This document shows, one piece after another, positions 36,058-42,681 of a stretch of 64,000 bases of DNA. The stretch's first letter is position 1. The number at the start of each line of letters is the position of its first letter. The DNA comes from Desulfosporosinus acididurans (GTDB lineage Bacteria > Bacillota > Desulfitobacteriia > Desulfitobacteriales > Desulfitobacteriaceae), in assembly GCF_001029285.1 (NCBI RefSeq), contig NZ_LDZY01000003.1:310001-374000 (forward strand). The letters run 5' to 3'. The notes under the pieces were generated by a model. It searched no databases. It saw only the letters and a list, made by a program, of their open reading frames with translations, and was not told the origin of the DNA. A program made the translations under genes and the position numbers.

Positions 36058-37026
36058 ATGAAAAAATCCCGGCTGGGGATACTAGTGAGTATTCTTATGG
36101 TGACGCTGATCACTGTGGGGTGTTCCTCGCTGGTTGACGGCAAATGGGCAGCCAAAGTTAACGGAGAATCTATCTCAGTTAAGGACTATGATGCTCGTGT
36201 GGCAGAGGCTCAAAAAACCTACGAGAATCAAGGCATGAAGTTTGATACAGACCAAGGAAAACAAGCGTTGACCCAAATTAAAAGTCAAGTCCTAGAGCGA
36301 ATGATTGAAGGTAAAATTCTTGACCAAGAGGTTAAGAACCTTAAGTTGAAGACAGAGGATCCTGCTATTAAGAGTCAGGAAGACACTATAAAAAAGAATA
36401 TGGGAACAGATGCTAAATTTCAGGATATGCTAAACCAACAAGGAATGAGCGAATCGGAATTAAAGAACTTCTTAGCGGTTTATACCAAGATAACCACGGA
36501 TGTGAAACAGCCGACAGAGAGCGAAGTTCAAGCCTATTTTGAGAAAAACAAAGCCAATTATGGCCAGCCTGAGAGTGTTACTGCTCATCATATTTTGCTC
36601 AAGACTGAAGCTGAGGCCAAAGCAATTATTGCCCAGTTAGAACAGGCCCAAAAAAATAACGTTCAGATTCTTCCTTTGTTCGAACAATTAGCGAAAGAAA
36701 AATCTATTGAACCGGGAGCCAAGCAGTCGGGAGGAGATCTTGGCACCTTTACGAAAGGGAAAATGGTGCCGGAGTTTGAAGCGGCGGCCTTTGCTCAGAA
36801 GGTAGGGACATTTTCCACAACTCCGGTTAAAACGCAGTTCGGTTATCATGTAATTTACGTTCAAGCGCATACGCCTGCTACTACTCCGGATTTTGCGAAA
36901 GTAAAGACTCAAGTAACCCAGGATGCTTTTAATGCGGCTAAGGACACCAAATTTCAGACGTTTTTTGATGACCTGCGTAAAAAAGCTAAGATTGAATATG
37001 CTAAAGGATATCAACCGGCAAGTTAA
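36058..37026 (+). CDS. PrsA-like peptidyl-prolyl isomerase lipoprotein
   Basis: Extracytoplasmic foldase helping secreted proteins fold. The 322 residues have a signal peptide with lipobox TVGC (Cys at about residue 22). A SurA-like N-terminal chaperone region (about 30-165) and a parvulin PPIase domain (about 175-290) follow, the latter with TAHHILLKTEAEA, GGDLGTFTKGKMVPEFE and FGYHVIYV. ATG 36058 is chosen because the upstream TTG at 36040 precedes the AAAGGGTG ribosome-binding site. Bacillus has no such gene between mfd and spoVT, but it is common there in clostridia. Confidence 0.88.
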   Translation: MKKSRLGILVSILMVTLITVGCSSLVDGKWAAKVNGESISVKDYDARVAEAQKTYENQGMKFDTDQGKQALTQIKSQVLERMIEGKILDQEVKNLKLKTEDPAIKSQEDTIKKNMGTDAKFQDMLNQQGMSESELKNFLAVYTKITTDVKQPTESEVQAYFEKNKANYGQPESVTAHHILLKTEAEAKAIIAQLEQAQKNNVQILPLFEQLAKEKSIEPGAKQSGGDLGTFTKGKMVPEFEAAAFAQKVGTFSTTPVKTQFGYHVIYVQAHTPATTPDFAKVKTQVTQDAFNAAKDTKFQTFFDDLRKKAKIEYAKGYQPAS

Positions 37027-37040
37027 GGGTGATAAAAAAA

Positions 37041-37069
37041 GAAGGCAAAATTTATTGCCTTCTTTTTTT
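37041..37069 (+). terminator. Intrinsic terminator after the PrsA-like gene
   Basis: GAAGGCAA and TTGCCTTC arms (37041-37062) followed by seven T residues, with seven A residues before the stem. Confidence 0.88.
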
Positions 37070-37085
37070 GTGCATTGGAAAATAA

Positions 37086-37116
37086 TGAATAATTGGCAAT
37101 CTCTAGATATATACTA
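37086..37116 (+). promoter_or_regulatory. Sigma-G promoter of spoVT
   Basis: TGAATA (37086-37091), an 18-base spacer and TATACTA (37110-37116) match the sigma-G consensus TGAATA / CATACTA with one mismatch. spoVT is a sigma-G gene in B. subtilis. A leader of about 60 bases follows. Confidence 0.65.
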
Positions 37117-37184
37117 TCATTGATCTGAAATAGTAATAGAAAGGACGAAATGAGTCTTCGGGAACAAAGGAGGAATGTGCGCCT

Positions 37185-37751
37185 ATGAAAGCAACAGGCA
37201 TTGTAAGAAGAATTGATGACCTCGGTCGTGTCGTTATTCCAAAGGAAATTCGTCGGACTCTTCGTATCCGGGAAGGAGATCCGTTAGAGATTTTTGTAGA
37301 TCGTGAAGGGGAAGTTATCCTAAAAAAATACTCCCCGATAAGAGAATTAGGGGAGTTTGCCAAGGAGTATGCTGATTCGTTGTTTGAAGCAACCGGACAC
37401 ATTACTTGCATTTCGGATAGAGATACTATTATTGCAGTGGCAGGCGCTTCGAAGAAAGAGTATTTAAATAAACCAATTGATCATCCAGTGGAACAGGCCA
37501 TGGAGGAAAGGAGAACTATTCAAATCGGGTTGACGAACTCCGGTGAGACCAATGTACCTAAAATTAGCGACGATGACGAAGACGATAAAGCAAAAATAGT
37601 CTGTGAAGTCATCGCCCCCATAATATCCCAAGGGGACCCTATCGGAGCGGTTATTATCATATCGAAAGAGCCAAATGCCAAGATGGGGGATTTAGAAATT
37701 AAATTGGTAGAGACGGCAGCAGTATTTTTGGCCAAACAAATGGAGCAATAG
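37185..37751 (+). CDS. spoVT: Stage V sporulation regulator SpoVT
   Basis: Forespore transcription factor that tunes sigma-G genes, including germination genes. The 188 residues join an AbrB-type swapped-hairpin DNA-binding domain (about 1-52; ATGIVRRIDDLGRVVIPKEI) to a GAF-like domain (about 57-180), which separates it from AbrB. The ATG follows AAAGGAGGAA. An acidic insert (DDDEDDK, about 124-130) is visible. It is flanked by terminators on both sides, so it is a single-gene unit with its own promoter. Confidence 0.94.
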   Translation: MKATGIVRRIDDLGRVVIPKEIRRTLRIREGDPLEIFVDREGEVILKKYSPIRELGEFAKEYADSLFEATGHITCISDRDTIIAVAGASKKEYLNKPIDHPVEQAMEERRTIQIGLTNSGETNVPKISDDDEDDKAKIVCEVIAPIISQGDPIGAVIIISKEPNAKMGDLEIKLVETAAVFLAKQMEQ

Positions 37752-37823
37752 GCGTTACTATAAATTAGTTACTCTTATACTTCCGGAATGTAATTATATA
37801 TTAATTGAATTTCTGGTCGTAGG

Positions 37824-37850
37824 AATAAAGCGGTACTCCCGCTTTATTTT
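37824..37850 (+). terminator. Intrinsic terminator after spoVT
   Basis: AATAAAGCGG (37824-37833) pairs perfectly with CCGCTTTATT (37839-37848), followed by TT-ACTTT. Confidence 0.75.
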
Positions 37851-37884
37851 ACTTTATGCTACACTAGCTTTAGGAGGTGAAAGA

Positions 37885-39342
37885 ATGTCTTCGTGTCTTC
37901 ATGTCATTGGTCTTGGCCCTTCGGGGCTTGAACAATTAACGTTAGGAAACTATCGCCGTCTTTGTAACGCCAAGAAGGTTTTTGTAAGAACTTTGCATCA
38001 TCCCTGTGTTCAGGAATTAATGGCGGAAGGCGTTCAGTTAGAATCCTTTGATGAAGTTTATGATTCGGAGGATACCTTTGAAGAGGTGTATCAAAAGATA
38101 ACGGAACGATTAAGAACAGAGTTAGGAAAGGACTCGGAAGTTATTTATGCCGTGCCAGGTCATCCTATGGTAGCTGAGAAAACTATTCAGCTGCTCTGGA
38201 AAAATTTAAGACCAGAATATGAAGTAATTGTTCATCCTGCTATGAGCTTTGTTGATGAGATTTTCCGGGTACTGAATTTTGATCCCATTGAAGGGATGCT
38301 TATTCGAAATTATGATGCGCTCAAAGATGCGGGACTAACAGGGAGAGAGTGGCTCATTATTCCTCAGGTTTATAATCAACTCATTGCTTCTGAGGTTAAA
38401 CTTGATCTCATGAGTTCCTATCCCGATGAGGCAGATGTCTTTATTGTACAGGGACTGGGCACTTACAATGAGCGGGTGGACAAGCATCCTCTTTTCGAAA
38501 TGGATCATGGTTCCTTTGATCACCTAACGACAATCGTCTTGCCACCTTGTTCGGAGGTTATTTCTTGGACAAAATTACTTCAAATCATGGAAATTTTGCG
38601 TTCGCCAGATGGTTGTGCTTGGGATCGCGAACAAAATCATCAAACCTTAAAACCTTGTCTGATTGAAGAGAGCTATGAGGTATTAGAGGCGATCGAAAAA
38701 GAGGATATGTATAATTTATGTGAAGAGTTGGGAGACTTATTACTGCAAGTTGTATTTCATGCTCAAATTGCCTCAGAGAACAAGATATTTGAAAGTCAGG
38801 ATGTTTTACAAGGGATTATTCAAAAACTGCTTCGCAGGCATCCTCACGTATTCGGTGAAGAAGTGCTTGAAACTGCTGACGATGTGATTCGTTCATGGGA
38901 TAGAATTAAACAAGAGGAAAAGGCTGACACAAAGGAAGAAAGAGGCTTTTTCAGTGACCCTAAAGGGTTGCCTGCTCTTATGCTGGCTTCCTCAACGCAG
39001 CGCCGGGCGGCTAAAATAGGGTTCGATTGGAGTGATCTGGAGGGACCATGCCAGAAGGTTCAGGAAGAATTACTTGAGCTGCAGAATGCCTTAAAAACCG
39101 GAGTAGGTATTCGGGAGGAATTTGGGGATTTGTTGTTTGCAATGGTCAATGTATCGAGATTCCTTAAATTGGACGCAGAGGAAGTTCTAAGGGAAGCAGT
39201 ACATAAGTTTCAGGCGCGTTTCCTTAAAATGGTGGAATTAAGCCGCGAAGAAGGTCAAAAAATTGAGCAACTATCCCTTAACGAAATGGATGCCTATTGG
39301 GAAAAGGCAAAATTACAAGAAAAAGGCGGCAAATTAATGTAA
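37885..39342 (+). CDS. mazG: MazG nucleotide pyrophosphohydrolase with N-terminal tetrapyrrole-methylase domain (YabN type)
   Basis: Two-part protein that probably clears aberrant nucleoside triphosphates. Residues about 1-215 form a tetrapyrrole (SAM-dependent) methylase-like domain (HVIGLGPSGLEQLTLG; VIYAVPGHPMVAEK) of unknown activity. Residues about 225-485 contain the MazG part with two all-alpha NTP-PPase units whose metal-binding acids are seen in EESYEVLEAIE and EEFGDLLFAMVN. Length is 485 residues, as for YabN of B. subtilis. The ATG follows TAGGAGGTGA. It is followed by hup and rqcP. Confidence 0.93.
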   Translation: MSSCLHVIGLGPSGLEQLTLGNYRRLCNAKKVFVRTLHHPCVQELMAEGVQLESFDEVYDSEDTFEEVYQKITERLRTELGKDSEVIYAVPGHPMVAEKTIQLLWKNLRPEYEVIVHPAMSFVDEIFRVLNFDPIEGMLIRNYDALKDAGLTGREWLIIPQVYNQLIASEVKLDLMSSYPDEADVFIVQGLGTYNERVDKHPLFEMDHGSFDHLTTIVLPPCSEVISWTKLLQIMEILRSPDGCAWDREQNHQTLKPCLIEESYEVLEAIEKEDMYNLCEELGDLLLQVVFHAQIASENKIFESQDVLQGIIQKLLRRHPHVFGEEVLETADDVIRSWDRIKQEEKADTKEERGFFSDPKGLPALMLASSTQRRAAKIGFDWSDLEGPCQKVQEELLELQNALKTGVGIREEFGDLLFAMVNVSRFLKLDAEEVLREAVHKFQARFLKMVELSREEGQKIEQLSLNEMDAYWEKAKLQEKGGKLM

Positions 39343-39425
39343 TCTTACGCGAATAAGCAGGAGATTGATTATTTATCGCGAAATATAGTTTACGAGATAA
39401 GATCAGTTATTTAGGAGGGACTAGT

Positions 39426-39701
39426 TTGAATAAGGCTGAGTTAGTAAGTGCAGTTGCTGAGAAGGCAGAAATGTCCAAGAAGGACGCAGAAAAGGCAGTA
39501 AGTGCCGTTTTCGCTACGATCGAAGAATCTTTAGCACAAAACGAAAAAGTCCAATTAGTGGGCTTTGGGACTTTTGAAGTCAAAGAACGTGCTGAAAGAA
39601 CGGGAAGAAACCCGCAAACTAAGGAGACAATTGTCATTCCTGCCGCTAAGGTGCCTGGTTTTAAAGCGGGAAAAGCTCTAAAGGATGCAGTCCAAAAGTA
39701 A
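39426..39701 (+). CDS. hup: HU family DNA-binding protein
   Basis: Nucleoid protein that bends and compacts DNA as a dimer. The 91 residues match HU throughout: [20 protein letters not shown] (start), [24 protein letters not shown], with the Pro-containing DNA-intercalating arm [11 protein letters not shown]. The TTG start follows TAGGAGGGA. It lies between mazG and rqcP, a frequent clostridial position, and ends at a strong terminator. Confidence 0.95.
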   Translation: MNKAELVSAVAEKAEMSKKDAEKAVSAVFATIEESLAQNEKVQLVGFGTFEVKERAERTGRNPQTKETIVIPAAKVPGFKAGKALKDAVQK

Positions 39702-39719
39702 GGATTTGGACTTTTGAGA

Positions 39720-39753
39720 AATCAGGTTCCGGTTATACTGGAACCTGATTTTT
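39720..39753 (+). terminator. Intrinsic terminator after hup
   Basis: AATCAGGTTCC (39720-39730) pairs with GGAACCTGATT (39740-39750) and runs into TTT. The dispersed repeat copy D begins directly at its T-run. Confidence 0.88.
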
Positions 39754-39938
39754 AGTGAACTCGTTCAGCTAAAGCTGAACATCGAGACTTCGGTGACGAA
39801 AGTGTCCTGTGGACACTTTCGCCGAAAGCGCCTAGCCCGTAACAAATGCTATCGCGCTAAAGGATGGACTTTACCCCCACCGAAGCAGAGTACGGGGACC
39901 CACTCCCACTTAAAGAAGTGGGAGTCTTACGATTGGAT
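39752..39938 (+). repeat. Dispersed hairpin repeat, copy D (full-length form)
   Basis: The longest copy, 187 bases: TTAGTGAACTCGTTCAGC with its small hairpin (GTTCAGC/GCTGAAC); a long hairpin CTTCGG...CGAAAGTGTCC / GGACACTTTCG...CGAAAG (about 39788-39827), absent from the others; GCCTAGCCC; TAACAAATGCTATCGC; a CCCC/GGGG arm near 39874 and 39896; and the terminal hairpin ACTCCCACTT / AAGTGGGAGT (39902-39925) with CTTACG and ATTGGAT. The ends match copies A-C. The shape recalls an IS200/IS605 right end or its guide-RNA region without a transposase gene. Confidence 0.75.
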
Positions 39939-39986
39939 GAAAACTGGGTCCGAGTTTTGAAAAGGGAGGGTTATTGACAGTAACTT

Positions 39987-40253
39987 ATGCGTATTGACAA
40001 ATACTTAAAAGTTTCTCGCCTGATTAAACGACGCACAGTTGCCAAAGATGTTTGTGCAGGAGAAAAAATCAGTATCAATGGACGAATTGTTAAACCCTCT
40101 GCGGAAGTTAAACCGGGAGACCAGATCATTCTGGAAATGGCTAATCATGTCGTAGAAGTAAAAGTTTTGGCTACCCCCAATAGCGTTAAGGCTAACGAAG
40201 CCCACACCCTCTATGAATTAATCAGAGATGAACGAAGGACAGAGTCTTGTTAA
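39987..40253 (+). CDS. rqcP: S4-domain ribosome quality control factor RqcP (YabO)
   Basis: RNA-binding protein of the bacterial ribosome-associated quality control pathway; with RqcH it helps add Ala tails to peptides stalled on the 50S subunit. The 88 residues are essentially one S4 domain (about 1-60): MRIDKYLKVSRLIKRRTVAKD and EKISINGRIVKPSAEVKPGD. Length agrees with B. subtilis YabO (86). The ATG lies 18 bases after GGGAGGG; a closer ribosome-binding site is not obvious. It precedes yabP-yabQ-divIC, the usual order. Confidence 0.9.
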   Translation: MRIDKYLKVSRLIKRRTVAKDVCAGEKISINGRIVKPSAEVKPGDQIILEMANHVVEVKVLATPNSVKANEAHTLYELIRDERRTESC

Positions 40254-40275
40254 AAAGGCTCTGTCTTTTAGTTTT
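40238..40275 (+). terminator. Terminator overlapping the rqcP stop
   Basis: GACAGAG (40238-40244) pairs with CTCTGTC (40259-40265), followed by TTTTAGTTTTT. The 5' arm lies in the last codons of rqcP. Confidence 0.65.
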
Positions 40276-40353
40276 TAAAAGTGTTTCGGTATGTCTAAAG
40301 GACAGTCAAACTGAATAGGGTTTAAGAAGAAAAAAGTGTTGGGGGGATGGGGC

Positions 40354-40632
40354 ATGGCAGACAGTTTTGGTAAGGGACATCGCCTTGTCATGGAAAACCG
40401 AGAAATGATTGCATTGACAGGAGTGAAAAAGGTTCAGTCCTTTGATCCGAAAGAAATTATTCTTGAAACGGAATTAGGGATACTTAGCATTAAAGGGGAG
40501 CAGTTGGGAATTAAACAGCTTAACCTTGAAGAAAGTATGGTCGACATTCAAGGATATGTTAGTGCTCTCATTTATCATCGGAGTACCGGAGGGAACTCTC
40601 GGCAAGGTATAATGCATAAAATTTTTCGGTAG
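40354..40632 (+). CDS. yabP: Sporulation protein YabP
   Basis: Mother-cell protein needed, with YabQ, for normal spore formation; homologous to YqfC. The 92 residues carry the family core HRLVMENREMIALTGVKKVQSF and LGILSIKGEQLGIKQLNLEE, predicted as a beta-rich fold. ATG 40354 is preferred over a GTG at 40336 because the GGGGGGATGGGG ribosome-binding site lies between them. yabQ follows 10 bases later. Sigma-E control is expected from the family, but I see no convincing sigma-E promoter. Confidence 0.9.
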   Translation: MADSFGKGHRLVMENREMIALTGVKKVQSFDPKEIILETELGILSIKGEQLGIKQLNLEESMVDIQGYVSALIYHRSTGGNSRQGIMHKIFR

Positions 40633-40642
40633 GTAAAGGTTC

Positions 40643-41191
40643 TTGAAAAGTTTTCCTCAGATTAAGGAGAGGAGGGGAAAGACTATCTCGGAATTTATGG
40701 CTTTTTTTTGGGTCGTTGCAGCAGGATTAATGGTGGGTGTAGTCTTTGATTTTTTTCGAACGTTTAGGCGTTGGCAGAAATGGGGGCCTGTCGTAACGTT
40801 CGCAGGAGATATCCTCTTTTCTCTTATTGCTTTGGTTATCCTCTATCGATTGTTTTTTAAAGCAAATGCACTGGCCTTTAGGTTTTATAATGTTTGGGGC
40901 AGTCTCTTGGGCCTTGTCTTATATTTGAGGATTTTCAGCTACTCTCTAAAAAAAGGATATTTCAAACTATTCCAATTGGTTGCCGCCCTTTTAAAGCTTT
41001 TCGCCGGAGGGGTTATGATTCCGGTTCGAGGGCTCGTTCTTCTTATGCGCCCGCCCTATGCGATTTTATGTTGGTTTAGTTTGCTTTGCTTTCGTATTGG
41101 AGAACATATTATTTATCGGCCCCTAGTAAATCTGGAAATAACTATAAAGGAGTGGTGGAGACAATTATGGCCGCCTAGGACTAATGGGTAA
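40643..41191 (+). CDS. yabQ: Spore cortex biosynthesis protein YabQ
   Basis: Membrane protein of the outer forespore membrane needed for spore cortex formation. The 182 residues show four hydrophobic stretches (about 17-37, 50-70, 78-98, 108-150) with the typical AAGLMVGVVFDFFRTFRRW. The TTG start has only a weak AAAGG; an in-frame ATG 17 codons later is possible. It follows yabP closely and the pair is probably co-transcribed in the mother cell. Confidence 0.88.
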   Translation: MKSFPQIKERRGKTISEFMAFFWVVAAGLMVGVVFDFFRTFRRWQKWGPVVTFAGDILFSLIALVILYRLFFKANALAFRFYNVWGSLLGLVLYLRIFSYSLKKGYFKLFQLVAALLKLFAGGVMIPVRGLVLLMRPPYAILCWFSLLCFRIGEHIIYRPLVNLEITIKEWWRQLWPPRTNG

Positions 41192-41283
41192 AAATTACCA
41201 AAGGGGTTGATTCGCTTCTAAGGAGTAGTTATAATAATTTGTGTAACTGATTGTAGGTCCTTTGTAGTTTTTTTGTAATTAAT

Positions 41284-41316
41284 TTGTCCACAAAGTTATC
41301 CACAAACTGTGTATAA
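41284..41316 (+). promoter_or_regulatory. Triplet of DnaA boxes at 12-base intervals
   Basis: TTGTCCACA (41284-41292, one mismatch), TTATCCACA (41296-41304, perfect) and TGTGTATAA (41308-41316, the reverse complement of TTATACACA, also a consensus box). The three 9-mers start exactly 12 bases apart, with 3-base spacers, behind an AT-rich stretch. They lie 24 bases before the sigma-like gene that overlaps divIC. Confidence 0.7.
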
Positions 41317-41339
41317 CTATTGAGCAAGGGTGTGCCGCA

Positions 41340-41582
41340 GTGCAGATTGAAATCAGAGGCTTGGAAAAACTTAGCTTTCGTGAACGTCAAGCAGTGATCC
41401 TTAAAGAAAGCGGGAAATCTTTGGAGGCCATCGCCAAGCAGCTTCAGCTTAGTTCAAGCTCTGTAGCCACGTTACTAAATCGTGCCCGGAGTAAAGGGTA
41501 TGAAATCGTATGCATTATACCAAGTGGAGAGCTTGGTTTGGAAGGAGCAGATTGGGATGAAGAAATCTTATCAGAAGATTAA
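41340..41582 (+). CDS. Small sigma-70 region-4-like helix-turn-helix protein
   Basis: An 80-residue protein whose first 55 residues resemble sigma factor region 4: LSFRERQAVILKESGKSLEAIAK is the scaffold helix and LQLSSSSVATLLNRARSKG the recognition helix. No region 2 is present, so it is not a complete sigma factor. The last 20 residues are acidic. The GTG start has only a weak GGGTGTG upstream. It overlaps divIC by 26 bases, so expression of the two is linked. B. subtilis has no gene here. It may be a small transcription regulator; targets are unknown. Confidence 0.7.
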   Translation: MQIEIRGLEKLSFRERQAVILKESGKSLEAIAKQLQLSSSSVATLLNRARSKGYEIVCIIPSGELGLEGADWDEEILSED

Positions 41583-41868
41583 ACCGCAAAAACGACAAAA
41601 GCCTCATCTTCGGCTAGGAACAATCGCCCTTTTGCTTCTTGTTTTTCTGGGGGTCGGCAGTTCTGCCTGGCAGCTTTGGAAACTTCATGTTTCGGTTGAG
41701 CAGCAGATTAATCAATTGACTCAACAAAAAGAAGGACTAATGCAACAAGAAAAGTCACTTCATGAAGAGATTGCCGAATTAAATACTCCCAGTTATGTTG
41801 AACAATTGGCCCGGGAACAACTAGGTCTTGTTAAACATGGCGAAATCCTTATTTCTCCCAAGAATTAG
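41557..41868 (+). CDS. divIC: Septum formation initiator DivIC/FtsB family
   Basis: Bitopic divisome protein that, with FtsL and DivIB, activates septal wall synthesis. The 103 residues have a basic cytoplasmic head (about 1-20), one membrane helix (about 21-42), an extracellular coiled coil (about 45-78; QQINQLTQQKEGLMQQEKSL) and the conserved tail YVEQLAREQLGLVKHGE. ATG 41557 has AAGGAG 9 bases upstream; the frame is open further, inside the sigma-like gene. Bacillus also has divIC right after yabQ. Confidence 0.9.
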   Translation: MKKSYQKIKPQKRQKPHLRLGTIALLLLVFLGVGSSAWQLWKLHVSVEQQINQLTQQKEGLMQQEKSLHEEIAELNTPSYVEQLAREQLGLVKHGEILISPKN

Positions 41869-41892
41869 TAAGTAACATTGATTTTAAAAACC

Positions 41893-41922
41893 TTGACAGT
41901 TACGAAATTTACTGCATATAAT
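41893..41922 (+). promoter_or_regulatory. Sigma-A promoter of yabR
   Basis: TTGACA (41893-41898), an 18-base spacer and TATAAT (41917-41922), both hexamers perfect, 45 bases before the gene. Confidence 0.8.
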
Positions 41923-41967
41923 ATAATTATGTATAGATAGATCATCACAAGGAGGAGTTTACTTCGT

Positions 41968-42357
41968 ATGGCCATTGACGTTGGCAGTATTGTTGAAGGA
42001 GTCGTTACCGGGATCACGAACTTTGGAGCATTTATTGAATTGCCGGATAGAGTAACCGGACTTGTACATATCTCGGAAGTTGCTGATGCTTATGTCAAGG
42101 ATGTTCGGGATTATTTAAAAGAACAAGATCATGTTAAGGTAAAGGTCATTCATGTCGACGAAAAGGGTAAAATCGGTCTCTCGATTAAACAAGCTAATCC
42201 TACTGTTCGTAATACTAGTCGTGAACGCCGAGTTCCGCCAACGGTGTCCTTTGAGGATAAATTGGCCAAGTTTATTAAAGATAGTGATGAACGTCAGACA
42301 GAATTTCGCCGCGCCACAGAATCCAAACGTGGTGGAAGAGGCTCAAGCAGATACTAG
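41968..42357 (+). CDS. yabR: S1-domain RNA-binding protein (YabR)
   Basis: General-stress-type RNA-binding protein with one S1 domain (about residues 1-72; VGSIVEGVVTGITNFGAFIELP; VTGLVHISEVADAYVKDVRDYL is the family loop). The C-terminal half (about 75-129) is charged and probably disordered, ending in an Arg/Gly/Ser tail. The ATG follows AAGGAGG. The order divIC-yabR-spoIIE is conserved. It is a single-gene unit with a perfect sigma-A promoter and its own terminator. Confidence 0.88.
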   Translation: MAIDVGSIVEGVVTGITNFGAFIELPDRVTGLVHISEVADAYVKDVRDYLKEQDHVKVKVIHVDEKGKIGLSIKQANPTVRNTSRERRVPPTVSFEDKLAKFIKDSDERQTEFRRATESKRGGRGSSRY

Positions 42358-42362
42358 GAATT

Positions 42363-42383
42363 AACCGCCGTAAGGCGGTTTTT
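42363..42383 (+). terminator. Intrinsic terminator after yabR
   Basis: AACCGCC (42363-42369) and GGCGGTT (42374-42380) with a GTAA loop and a five-T run. Confidence 0.88.
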
Positions 42384-42385
42384 CT

Positions 42386-42490
42386 TATACTGTCAGAAAG
42401 TATAACTTCGTTGCATACTTTCCTCCTGCATAAGTGCAACTAACCTGCCGCCTGCGCCAGAGGCTTGGCGCCAGCCAAGTTTTCTTTATA
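42386..42490 (+). repeat. Multi-hairpin element between yabR and spoIIE
   Basis: GAAAGTAT (42396-42403) pairs with ATACTTTC (42415-42422); GTTGCA (about 42410) can instead pair with TGCAAC (about 42435); and CTTGGC (42464-42469) pairs with GCCAAG (42474-42479), followed by TTTTCTTT like a terminator. There is no reading frame. The composition differs from the flanks and recalls a dispersed intergenic element of related genomes, but there is only one copy in this window. Confidence 0.45.
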
Positions 42491-42588
42491 TTTAGAAGTC
42501 AGGGACAGCAAGAAGATATGAAAATGCTGGCGTTTTAAAGAGGCCGTGGGCATATGGCGGAGTCGTGAAGAGATTATCTATGAATGAC

Positions 42589-42652
42589 GTCGAAAGTTGT
42601 TTTCCAAGCCTGACTATAGTAGACAAGCTTTGCTAATCCTTTAAGCTATAAT
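42589..42652 (+). promoter_or_regulatory. Spo0A-type promoter of spoIIE
   Basis: A -10 TATAAT (42647-42652) is preceded at an unusual 21-base spacing by TAGACA (42620-42625). This wide spacing is the known mark of Spo0A-P-activated sigma-A promoters such as B. subtilis spoIIG and spoIIE. CGTCGAA (42588-42594) upstream is one base from the 0A box TGTCGAA. Confidence 0.5.
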
Positions 42653-42681
42653 ATTACCATAAAAAGGTAAGAGGTGATATT

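Noticed and set aside
42490-42681. tRNA genes before spoIIE, as in Bacillus
   Set aside because: No sequence folds into a tRNA cloverleaf, and there is no GTTCRANNC-type T arm.
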